Shown: piece by piece, positions 1 through 5,710 of the stretch | How the letters are laid out: the number at the start of each line of letters is the position of its first letter | Numbering within the stretch: the stretch's first letter is position 1 | Source of the DNA: an uncultured Clostridium sp. | GTDB lineage: Bacteria > Bacillota > Clostridia > TANB77 > CAG-508 | Assembly (NCBI GenBank): GCA_900556345.1 | Contig: USOM01000034.1 | Location: 1 to 7,616 of the forward strand | Direction: 5' to 3' | Length of the DNA stretch: 7,616 bases | Position numbers and translations under genes: made by a program | The notes under the pieces: model-generated | What the model saw: only the letters and a program-made list of their open reading frames with translations | Database searches by the model: none | Told to the model about the DNA's origin: nothing

Positions 1-319
1 CAATTATTGTTTTTATATAAATAAGATCTTCATCAGTAATAGTTCTTTGATTACAATCAAATTTGATCGTACCATACGTATAATTATCCTTTTTGATTGG
101 TAAATATACTTCCTTTAAATATGTGAATTTCTTTTGATCCTTTCCACATGGTTCACCATGACAATAACACCACCATGCCATTAAATCTTGAAACTCTTTA
201 TTTTGATATAGAAATACTTCATTTTTTATTTTCGTTAAATTATATAAACTGTCCTGGCAATAAGTCCTTATTTCCTCATAACCCGATAGATTTAAAAAGC
301 CACTACTAATTGATTTATT
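1..319 (-). pseudogene. 5'-truncated protein-coding remnant, unknown family, running off the left edge
   Basis: The minus strand stays open from just after a TAA at 322-320 to the window edge, 106 codons with coding-like composition. That is very unlikely by chance in DNA this AT-rich. The translation starts near ISSGFLNLSGYEEI and contains a cysteine-rich stretch, MAWWCYCHGEPCGKD, followed by a beta-like segment (YLPIKKDNYTYGTIKFD). No ATG, GTG or TTG occurs in frame before an ATG at 181-179, and that ATG has only a weak upstream purine run (AAAGAG). The frame is already protein-like upstream of this ATG, so the simplest reading is a gene that lost its 5' end at about position 320, eight bases before the ribosome binding site core of the next gene. 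I do not recognise the family. Alternatives are a short intact gene starting at 181, or a rare ATT start. A cysteine/histidine metal site is possible but is only a guess. Confidence 0.55.
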
Positions 320-323
320 TTAG

Positions 324-330
324 AAGGGAG
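324..330 (+). promoter_or_regulatory. Ribosome binding site fixing the start of the UDP-sugar pyrophosphorylase gene
   Basis: The sequence AAGGGAG lies 1 base before the ATG at 332 and 7 bases before the ATG at 338. Only the second distance is a normal Shine-Dalgarno spacing, so translation should start at 338, giving a protein beginning MEYNIEEIKR. Confidence 0.8.
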
Positions 331-337
331 AATGTAT

Positions 338-1582
338 ATGGAATACAATATTGAAGAGATAAAACGCAAATTAAAAAAATACGGACAAGAACACCTATTA
401 AATTTTTATGATACTTTAGATGAAAAAAAACAAGAAAAATTACTTGAACAAATTGAAAGAATTGATTTTGATCTTATAAATAGTTTATATAATAAAACAA
501 AAGATGGAATTAAACAAGAAGATGCAGATGTAGAGCCAATAGACTTTATAGATAAATACAAATTAAATGATATGTACAAATATTATGAAGATATTGGTAA
601 AAAAGCAATAAAAGCTGGAAAGCTTGCAGCCGTAACAATGGCTGGTGGACAAGGAACAAGACTTGGACACAAAGGACCTAAAGGAACATTTGATATTGGT
701 TTAGATTCACATAAATCTTTATTTGAATTATTATGTGACTATCTAAAAGCAGAATCAAAAAAATATGGGGTAGATATACCTTGGTTTATAATGACAAGTA
801 GAGAAAATAATCATGATACAGTAGAATTCTTTAAGAAAAATAAATATTTTGGATATGAAAAAAATATTTATTTCTTTATCCAAGGACAACTTCCAATGAT
901 AGATACAGAAGGAAAAATTTTAATTGGTGAAGATGGATTAATAAAAGAAGCTGCTGATGGTCATGGTGGAGTTTATGAGTCACTTGTAAAAAGTGGTATG
1001 GTAAACAAAATGAAAGAATTAGGTGTTGAATGGGTATTTATTGGTGGAGTAGATAACTGCTTAGTAAAAATGGTAGACCCAGTATTAATGGGAATTGCAA
1101 TAGACAAGCATGTTACAGCAGCTGGTAAATCAGTTGTTAAAGCAAATCCACATGAAAAAGTTGGAGCATTCTGCAAGAAAAATGGTAGACCAAGTGTTGT
1201 AGAATATTCAGAAATTACAGATGAAATGGCAGAAGCTAGAGATAAAAACGGTGAATTATTATATGGTGAATCTCACATTTTATGTAATTTATTCAATATT
1301 TCTGCTATTGAAAGAATGGGAAGTCAGCCACTTCCATATCACTCTGCTTTCAAAAAGGCAACATATATAGATAAAGATGGAAATAAGGTTGTTCCAGATA
1401 GCCCTAATGCATTTAAGTTTGAAGCATTTTTATTTGATGCTTTTGGTGAAGTTGATGATATGGCTATTTTAAGAGTTAAGAGAGAAGAAGAATTTGCGCC
1501 TGTTAAAAACGCCGATTCTGCAGGAGTTGATTGTCCAAGTACAGCAAGAGAATTGTATAATAATTTTTATAAAAAGAATTAA
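338..1582 (+). CDS. UDP-sugar pyrophosphorylase, eukaryotic UAP/AGX-like (UDPGP family)
   Basis: This 414-residue cytoplasmic enzyme belongs to the UDPGP family, which joins a sugar-1-phosphate to UTP to give a UDP-sugar and pyrophosphate. The nucleotide-binding signature AGGQGTRLG with PK following is at residues 102-115. The QGQLP motif is near 182-186, DGHGG at 207-211 and GGVDN at 236-240. PNAFKFE (about 356-362) and the C-terminal REEEFAPVKNAD...CPSTAR block closely resemble eukaryotic UDP-N-acetylglucosamine pyrophosphorylase (human UAP1 has REDEFSPLKNAD in the same place). Length is somewhat short of the roughly 500-residue eukaryotic enzymes. The family resemblance favours UDP-GlcNAc or UDP-GalNAc. 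The neighbouring phosphohexomutase would equally fit a glucose-1-phosphate uridylyltransferase, so the substrate is open. It is unrelated in fold details to the usual bacterial GlmU and GalU. No convincing promoter is visible upstream; the DNA there is the remnant frame. An intrinsic terminator follows directly. Confidence 0.9.
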   Translation: MEYNIEEIKRKLKKYGQEHLLNFYDTLDEKKQEKLLEQIERIDFDLINSLYNKTKDGIKQEDADVEPIDFIDKYKLNDMYKYYEDIGKKAIKAGKLAAVTMAGGQGTRLGHKGPKGTFDIGLDSHKSLFELLCDYLKAESKKYGVDIPWFIMTSRENNHDTVEFFKKNKYFGYEKNIYFFIQGQLPMIDTEGKILIGEDGLIKEAADGHGGVYESLVKSGMVNKMKELGVEWVFIGGVDNCLVKMVDPVLMGIAIDKHVTAAGKSVVKANPHEKVGAFCKKNGRPSVVEYSEITDEMAEARDKNGELLYGESHILCNLFNISAIERMGSQPLPYHSAFKKATYIDKDGNKVVPDSPNAFKFEAFLFDAFGEVDDMAILRVKREEEFAPVKNADSAGVDCPSTARELYNNFYKKN

Positions 1583-1587
1583 AAATA

Positions 1588-1628
1588 AAAACTAGGGAAT
1601 TTTTTGAATTTCCTGGTTTTTTATTTTT
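1588..1628 (+). terminator. Intrinsic terminator after the pyrophosphorylase gene
   Basis: A 14-bp stem with two G-U wobbles pairs 1588-1601 (AAAACTAGGGAATT) with 1607-1620 (AATTTCCTGGTTTT) around a 5-base loop. It is followed by a T run that reaches 1622 and continues as TTTTT after one A. It starts six bases after the stop codon, so this gene and the mutase are probably separate transcription units. Confidence 0.9.
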
Positions 1629-1642
1629 GGTGCTTTAGGCTA

Positions 1643-1672
1643 ATGTAAATACTTTGTCAAAAATATTTACAT
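1643..1672. promoter_or_regulatory. Perfect 9-bp inverted repeat, candidate operator of the phosphohexomutase promoter
   Basis: ATGTAAATA (1643-1651) and TATTTACAT (1664-1672) are exact inverted copies separated by 12 bases, so the half-site centres are 21 bp apart, two helical turns. The right half-site contains the whole -35 hexamer. This geometry suits a dimeric repressor. I cannot assign a regulator, and an RNA hairpin role is unlikely because the repeat lies upstream of the inferred transcription start. Confidence 0.5.
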
Positions 1673-1694
1673 CAAACAACTTTTGTGATATTAT
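1666..1694 (+). promoter_or_regulatory. Sigma-A promoter for the phosphohexomutase gene
   Basis: The -35 TTTACA (1666-1671) and -10 TATTAT (1689-1694) are separated by exactly 17 bases, each one mismatch from consensus. Transcription would begin near 1701, placing a strong ribosome binding site within the first dozen bases of a very short leader. Confidence 0.75.
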
Positions 1695-1720
1695 GTCCAA
1701 AGGAAAAGGAGGTAACCCAA

Positions 1721-3448
1721 ATGGATTATTTAAAAGAATACAAAAAATGGTGCGAAAGCGATGAATTCGACGAAGCAACAAAAGAAGAATTATTAAAAAT
1801 AAAAGATGATGAAAAAGAAATAGAAGACAGATTTTACAAAGAACTTGAATTTGGAACAGCAGGTTTAAGAGGAGTAATAGGGGCTGGAACAAACAGAATG
1901 AACAAATATATAGTTGGAAAAGCAACACAAGGATTAGCAAACTATATATTAAAAAGAGGAACTGGGAATAAAGGAGTAGCAATCAGTTTTGACTCAAGAA
2001 GAATGTCACCAGAATTTAGTACTCAAACAGCTTTAGTACTAAATGCAAATGGAATAAAAACATACATATTTGACCACTTAAGACCAGTGCCAGAACTATC
2101 TTTTGCCGTAAGAGAACTTGGATGCACTGCAGGAATAATGATAACAGCAAGTCATAATAAACCAAAATATAATGGATATAAAGTATACTGGGATGATGGT
2201 TCACAAATAATTGCTCCAGTAGATAAAGACATAATGAGTGAGGTACAAGCTATTACAGATTATAAAGCAATAAAAGAAATATCAATAGAAGAAGCAAAAG
2301 AAAAAGGATTATATAATGTAATTGGAAAAGAAATAGATGACAAATATATTAATGAACTAAAATCAAGAGTGCTAAATCCTGAAATAGTTAGGGAACAAGG
2401 CGAAAAGCTAAAAGTAGTTTATACACCTCTTCATGGTGCTGGAAACGAAATGGTACAAAGAATTTTAAAGGAAATTGGACTTCAAAATGTTTATGTAGTA
2501 CCAGAACAAGAAAAACCAGATGGAAACTTCCCAACAGTAGATTATCCAAATCCAGAGGCAAAAGAAGCATTTAAAATGGCTTTAGATTTGGCTAAAAAAG
2601 TAGATGCAGATATTGTTTTAGCAAATGACCCAGATGCAGATAGACTTGGAATTTATGCAAAAGATAGTAAAACAGGTGAATATATGGACTACACAGGAAA
2701 TATGTCAGCTTTATTAATTGCAGAATATAGATTATCACAAATGAAAGAAAAAGGAATATTACCAGAAAATGGAATGTTTGTATCAACAATTGTTTCATCA
2801 AATCTTGCAAAAGCAATTGCTAAAGAATATAAATTAGACTTTAGAGAAGTTTTAACAGGATTTAAAAATATAGGTGAACAAATAAAAATAGAAGAACAAA
2901 AGCCAAATGGTAAAAAATATGTATTTGGATTTGAGGAAAGCTACGGATGCCTAATTGGAGATTACGCAAGAGATAAAGACGGAATTTCAGCTGTTATGAG
3001 CTTATGTGAAGCAGCATGTTACTATATGTCTAAAAATATGACTCTATGGGATCAAATGATTAATATCTACGAAAAATATGGTTATTACAAAGAAGGTCAA
3101 GTAGCAATAGTACTTGAAGGTGCTGAGGGCGCTGAAAAAATCAAAGAAATGATGGAAAATATGAGAAATAATTTACCAGAGAAAATTGGTAAATATAAAG
3201 TATTAGAATTTAAGGATATCAAATTAGATATTGTTAAAAATTTAGTTACGGGAGAAACTTCAAAAACAGGACTTCCTACATCAAATGTTCTTTATTATGA
3301 ACTAGAAAATGATGCTTGGTGCTGTGTAAGACCTTCTGGAACAGAGCCTAAAATTAAGCTTTATATGGGTGTTAAAGCTAATAGCATGGATAAAGCTGAA
3401 AGTGATTTAGAGGAATTAAAAGAAGCAATGAGTGCATTGGTTAAATAA
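1721..3448 (+). CDS. Phospho-sugar mutase (phosphoglucomutase/phosphomannomutase family)
   Basis: This is a 575-residue cytoplasmic alpha-D-phosphohexomutase that interconverts hexose-6-phosphate and hexose-1-phosphate through a phosphoserine. All four family landmarks are present. TAGLRG is at 46-51. The catalytic loop TASHN is at about 142-146, with serine 144 as the phosphorylated residue. The magnesium loop DPDADR is at 303-308, the sugar-specificity motif GFEES at 403-407 and the phosphate-binding RPSGTEPK at 537-544. The length and the TASHN-x-P-x-YNGYKVYW form match the PgcA/PGM2-like group of Firmicutes more than the shorter GlmM or ManB proteins. The start at 1721 is chosen because AAAGGAGGT (1705-1713) sits 8 bases upstream. 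An in-frame GTG at 1685 lies before the inferred transcript start. Glucose-6-phosphate to glucose-1-phosphate is the likeliest reaction, supplying a UDP-sugar pyrophosphorylase such as the one upstream. A candidate operator overlaps its promoter. A large palindrome follows the stop. Confidence 0.93.
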   Translation: MDYLKEYKKWCESDEFDEATKEELLKIKDDEKEIEDRFYKELEFGTAGLRGVIGAGTNRMNKYIVGKATQGLANYILKRGTGNKGVAISFDSRRMSPEFSTQTALVLNANGIKTYIFDHLRPVPELSFAVRELGCTAGIMITASHNKPKYNGYKVYWDDGSQIIAPVDKDIMSEVQAITDYKAIKEISIEEAKEKGLYNVIGKEIDDKYINELKSRVLNPEIVREQGEKLKVVYTPLHGAGNEMVQRILKEIGLQNVYVVPEQEKPDGNFPTVDYPNPEAKEAFKMALDLAKKVDADIVLANDPDADRLGIYAKDSKTGEYMDYTGNMSALLIAEYRLSQMKEKGILPENGMFVSTIVSSNLAKAIAKEYKLDFREVLTGFKNIGEQIKIEEQKPNGKKYVFGFEESYGCLIGDYARDKDGISAVMSLCEAACYYMSKNMTLWDQMINIYEKYGYYKEGQVAIVLEGAEGAEKIKEMMENMRNNLPEKIGKYKVLEFKDIKLDIVKNLVTGETSKTGLPTSNVLYYELENDAWCCVRPSGTEPKIKLYMGVKANSMDKAESDLEELKEAMSALVK

Positions 3449-3455
3449 TTTTTTG

Positions 3456-3560
3456 GATTGGGGACGGTTCTTTTTCATAAATTTTGAAATGGGGACGGTT
3501 CCTTTTTCAAAAAAGAACCGTCCCCATTTCAAAATTTTGCGAAAAGAACCGTCCCCAATC
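3456..3560. repeat. 105-bp near-perfect palindrome made of four GGGGACGGTTC / GAACCGTCCCC motifs
   Basis: Outer arms 3456-3474 and 3542-3560 pair over 19 bp. Inner arms 3479-3501 and 3515-3537 pair over 23 bp without a mismatch. Only a 4x4 internal loop and a 13-base apical loop (3502-3514) interrupt the structure. Each arm carries one GGGGACGGTTC, or its reverse complement, followed by or preceded by T or A runs, so the element looks like a nested pair of inverted repeats. It holds no gene. In RNA it would form a very long hairpin and could stop or stabilise the mutase transcript, but no U run follows its right arm, so it is not a textbook terminator. It resembles a MITE or REP-like intergenic element and shares its core with the repeats around tadA. 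Confidence 0.85.
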
Positions 3561-3570
3561 GGAAAAATGT

Positions 3571-3599
3571 TTGACTTTTTATAGTAAAATTGCTATAAT
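3571..3599 (+). promoter_or_regulatory. Extended -10 sigma-A promoter for tRNA-Arg
   Basis: TTGACT (3571-3576) and a perfect TATAAT (3594-3599) are 17 bases apart, and TGC directly before the -10 gives an extended -10 element. Transcription should start near 3606, about a dozen bases before the mature tRNA. This is the strength expected of a stable-RNA gene. Confidence 0.9.
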
Positions 3600-3617
3600 T
3601 ACTATTGTTGTGCTTAT

Positions 3618-3693
<76 letters not shown>

Positions 3694-3699
3694 AAAAAA

Positions 3700-3729
3700 T
3701 TAACAATAAAACCTTACTAAGAATACAAT
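3700..3729 (+). promoter_or_regulatory. Possible promoter of the C39-like protease gene
   Basis: TTAACA (3700-3705) and TACAAT (3724-3729) are 18 bases apart, each one mismatch from consensus. A transcript starting near 3736 would have a leader of only about 26 bases. It would also lack the left arm of the hairpin that covers the ribosome binding site in transcripts reading through from the tRNA. Such matches are common in AT-rich DNA, so confidence is moderate. Confidence 0.45.
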
Positions 3730-3761
3730 ATATAAAGTATTCAAATGTGAGGTTTTTATTT
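3708..3761 (+). terminator. Hairpin behind tRNA-Arg: intrinsic terminator that also covers the next gene's RBS
   Basis: The outer stem pairs AAAACCTTAC (3708-3717) with GTGAGGTTTT (3747-3756) with one G-U. An inner stem pairs GAATAC (3721-3726) with GTATTC (3737-3742) around a 10-base loop. The right arm runs into TTTTTATTT, as in an intrinsic terminator for the tRNA. The same right arm contains the GAGG that serves the start at 3762, so any read-through RNA would have its ribosome binding site paired. Confidence 0.65.
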
Positions 3762-5030
3762 ATGGAAAATATCAAAAAAATAATAATTTTAATATCATTA
3801 ATAACAATGTGTGCAGTTATTATATCAATAATAGACTTAAATAAAAAAGTAAACAATTTACAAAATAATTTAATAGAAAATAAAGAGAAAAATCAAACAG
3901 AAGTAAATATATCAGCAGAAATACCAAATTTAACAGTTCAAGACGAAGAAAATTTAGAAGAACAAGAAGTTGAGGATGAGGGATTTGAACTCCAAGGAGA
4001 AATTGCTTATGAGGGAGGAAAATCCCAAAGTTGGAATTTACAAACAACGGGAGAGCCAAAATTAACATATGTAAGTCAAATTGATAACAGATGGAAAAAT
4101 TATCCATACACAGTGACAAATAATAAAAGCCAAACTATAGGGAAAAGTGGATGTGGAGTAGCTACTGCTGCAATGATAATCGATAGTATAGTCGGAAATG
4201 TATCTGTAACAGAATTAGCAGATGTATTTGTGAAACATGGTTATAGGTCGCCTAATAACGGAACTTATTGGTCAGCAAATAGAGCAATTGCGGATGAATT
4301 TAATATAGAGTATCAAGAAACATCAAATTTTAGTGTTATGCTTGAAAAATTAAAAAATAATAATTATATTATAGCATCAGTTGGAAATGGATTATTTACT
4401 ACTGGCGGACATTATATAATGATTTATGGTGTTAATGGAAATAATTTAAAAATATACGATCCATTTTTATACAAAGGAAAATTTGATACATCAACTCGTA
4501 GAGGAAAAGCTTATGTGGATGGAGATACGGTTATTTGTAGTACTACTAATTTTAAAAATTATGCAAATTATAAAAGATTTTTTTGTTATAAATATAATAG
4601 AACAGATAACTCAAATGAGAATAAATCGGAGATGACAAGTTATACAAGATTTGTTAGGGTATCAAGTAGATTAAATATAAGAAGTGGAGCAGGTATTGAA
4701 AATAAAATAATTGGAAAATTGAACAATAATGAAAGAGTTACTGTGTATGAAACAAAGGGGAACTGGAGTAGAATTGGCGAGAATAAATGGGTTTCGTCAG
4801 ATTATTTAGCAGAAAAAAGTGTTAATGTGAATCGAAATACGGTAGGTCAATATAAGAGATTAAAAAATAGGACATATTTGTATTCAAAATCAAATTTAAC
4901 AGGAAAAAAATATACGTATTTAGCAAAGACACAGGTTAAAATAATTAGAAATGTTTCAAGTAATATTGATTATGTATATGTAGTGAAAACAGGAAGATAT
5001 GCATATATTAGAACAAATGCTTATAAATAA
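3762..5030 (+). CDS. Membrane-anchored C39-like (papain-fold) peptidase with SH3b domain
   Basis: This is a 422-residue protein. A hydrophobic segment at about residues 6-24 after MENIKK has no obvious signal-peptidase site, so it is likely a membrane anchor with the rest outside. A charged, coiled-coil-like and acidic linker (about 26-80) leads to a Peptidase_C39_2-type domain (about 100-275). The motif SGCGVATAAM gives the probable nucleophile Cys131, GGHYIMIYGV gives His217, and IYDPF gives Asp233. A bacterial SH3 domain follows (about 297-350, with LNIRSGAG, NWSRI and WVSSDYL), then a second SH3-like beta-rich tail (about 360-422). This layout suggests an exported cysteine peptidase or amidase bound to the cell wall. 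There is no ABC transporter domain, so it is not a bacteriocin exporter. The substrate is unknown. ATG 3762 is preferred over an in-frame GTG at 3747 because GAGG (3749-3752) lies 9 bases before the ATG. The protein is rich in Asn, Lys and Ile. Confidence 0.85.
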   Translation: MENIKKIIILISLITMCAVIISIIDLNKKVNNLQNNLIENKEKNQTEVNISAEIPNLTVQDEENLEEQEVEDEGFELQGEIAYEGGKSQSWNLQTTGEPKLTYVSQIDNRWKNYPYTVTNNKSQTIGKSGCGVATAAMIIDSIVGNVSVTELADVFVKHGYRSPNNGTYWSANRAIADEFNIEYQETSNFSVMLEKLKNNNYIIASVGNGLFTTGGHYIMIYGVNGNNLKIYDPFLYKGKFDTSTRRGKAYVDGDTVICSTTNFKNYANYKRFFCYKYNRTDNSNENKSEMTSYTRFVRVSSRLNIRSGAGIENKIIGKLNNNERVTVYETKGNWSRIGENKWVSSDYLAEKSVNVNRNTVGQYKRLKNRTYLYSKSNLTGKKYTYLAKTQVKIIRNVSSNIDYVYVVKTGRYAYIRTNAYK

Positions 5031-5042
5031 TTTTGCCATAAA

Positions 5043-5071
5043 TTGACAATTGTGTAATCTGTTGGTATAAT
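5043..5071 (+). promoter_or_regulatory. Perfect consensus sigma-A promoter for tadA
   Basis: TTGACA (5043-5048), a 17-base spacer and TATAAT (5066-5071) match consensus at every position, and TGG before the -10 makes it an extended -10 promoter. Transcription from about 5078 gives a leader of nearly 100 bases that includes a copy of the 26-bp repeat. A short AATTG-A-CAATT symmetry overlaps the -35, but half of that is the hexamer itself. Confidence 0.9.
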
Positions 5072-5124
5072 ATGAAACATAAAAGTAGTAAAACAAAATA
5101 AATTAAAATGCCCAAAGTGGTAAC

Positions 5125-5150
5125 TGGCACAAAAAGAACCGGTCCCAATG
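5125..5150 (+). repeat. 26-bp GAACCGGTCC repeat, copy A, in the tadA leader
   Basis: This copy (TGGCACAAAAAGAACCGGTC then CCAATG) is identical over all 26 bases to the copy at the end of tadA. The preceding bases 5111-5124 (CCCAAAGTGGTAAC) look like the eroded tail and linker of another unit. This suggests a former two-unit tandem array here, like the one downstream. The copy ends 13 bases before the tadA ribosome binding site. Confidence 0.85.
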
Positions 5151-5163
5151 TGCTATGTGCAAA

Positions 5164-5168
5164 AGGAG
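5164..5168 (+). promoter_or_regulatory. Ribosome binding site that decides the tadA start
   Basis: AGGAG within AAAAGGAGA lies 6 bases before a TTG at 5175. It lies after an in-frame ATG at 5148 and 27 bases before an ATG at 5196. The TTG is therefore the best-supported start. The ATG at 5148 is part of the 26-bp repeat and has no ribosome binding site. Confidence 0.7.
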
Positions 5169-5174
5169 AAAAAA

Positions 5175-5663
5175 TTGCAAGAAAAAGAAAAATTTATGAA
5201 ACAAGCTCTAAAAGAAGCTAAAAAAGCTTACGAAAAATTGGAAGTCCCAGTAGGTGCAATAATTGTAAAAGACGGAAAAATAATAGCTAGAGCACATAAT
5301 CAAAAAGAAACAAAATTTGATACAACTAAACATGCAGAAATACTTGCAATTCAAAAAGCAAGTAAAAAATTAGAAGCATGGAGACTTATAGATTGTGATA
5401 TGTATGTAACCTTAGAGCCATGTTCAATGTGTGCTGGGGCAATAATAAATTCGAGAATAAAAAATGTATATATTGGTGCATCAGATGAAAAGACTGGTGC
5501 CGTAGGGTCTGTGCTTAATTTATTTACAGATTATAAATTTAATCATAATGTGAATTTTGAAAAGGGAATATTAGAAGATGAATGTAAGAATTTGTTACAG
5601 GAATTTTTTAGAAAATTAAGAAAACAAAAAAGTGGCACAAAAAGAACCGGTCCCAATGGGTAA
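5175..5663 (+). CDS. tadA: tRNA-specific adenosine deaminase TadA with a repeat-derived C-terminal tail
   Basis: TadA converts adenosine 34 to inosine in the anticodon of tRNA-Arg(ACG), allowing one tRNA to read several CGN codons. With a TTG start the protein has 162 residues, the usual size. It shows the cytidine/deoxycytidylate deaminase zinc site: HAE at 53-55 (His ligand and catalytic Glu) and PCSMC at 82-86 (two Cys ligands). The substrate-loop asparagine is in RAHN near 42 and the strand VPVGAIIV is near the N-terminus. The segment before HAE reads DTTK where DPTA is common in the family, a mild deviation. The last ten residues, SGTKRTGPNG (153-162), are encoded by a copy of the 26-bp repeat plus the next six bases, so the native C-terminus was probably replaced or extended. 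A consensus promoter lies upstream. The position before the SRP RNA and dnaX matches the B. subtilis order. Confidence 0.95.
   Translation: MQEKEKFMKQALKEAKKAYEKLEVPVGAIIVKDGKIIARAHNQKETKFDTTKHAEILAIQKASKKLEAWRLIDCDMYVTLEPCSMCAGAIINSRIKNVYIGASDEKTGAVGSVLNLFTDYKFNHNVNFEKGILEDECKNLLQEFFRKLRKQKSGTKRTGPNG
5633..5658 (+). repeat. 26-bp GAACCGGTCC repeat, copy B, inside the 3' end of tadA
   Basis: It is identical to copy A. It is read through in frame as the final residues of TadA, and the stop codon at 5661-5663 lies in the 7-base linker (GGTAAAG) between this copy and the next. Confidence 0.9.
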
Positions 5664-5665
5664 AG

Positions 5666-5691
5666 TGACACAAAAAGAACCGGTCCAAATG
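5666..5691 (+). repeat. 26-bp GAACCGGTCC repeat, copy C, diverged
   Basis: It starts 33 bases after copy B begins and in the same orientation. It differs from copies A and B at two positions (TGACAC for TGGCAC; CCAAATG for CCCAATG). It ends about 9 bases before the ribosome binding site of the next gene, a placement similar to copy A before tadA. Confidence 0.85.
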
Positions 5692-5710
5692 AGTCAAAAA
5701 GGAGAAAAAT

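Noticed and set aside
180..330. Promoter for the pyrophosphorylase gene upstream of 338
   Set aside because: Weak matches such as TTCATT with TATATA exist, but none reaches the quality of the other promoters in the window and the region is coding on the other strand.
973..1176. Antisense open frames within the pyrophosphorylase, mutase, protease and dnaX genes
   Set aside because: They are low-complexity, Leu/Phe/Ile-rich frames opposite well-supported genes, with no ribosome binding sites or recognisable domains.
1685..1720. GTG at 1685 as start of the phosphohexomutase
   Set aside because: It lies upstream of the inferred -10 element and transcription start, has no ribosome binding site, and the family-like N-terminus begins at 1721 behind AAAGGAGGT.
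5041..5051. AATTG-A-CAATT symmetry over the tadA -35 as an operator
   Set aside because: The arms are five bases and much of the symmetry comes from the TTGACA hexamer in AT-rich sequence; too weak to support a regulator site.
5148..5174. ATG at 5148 as start of tadA
   Set aside because: It is part of the 26-bp repeat, lacks a ribosome binding site and places the strong AGGAG inside the coding sequence; the TTG at 5175 has correct spacing. It remains a possible alternative.
5111..5700. CRISPR-like array because of the 33-bp unit spacing
   Set aside because: Only two adjacent units exist, the 7-base linker is too short to be a spacer, and one unit is coding.
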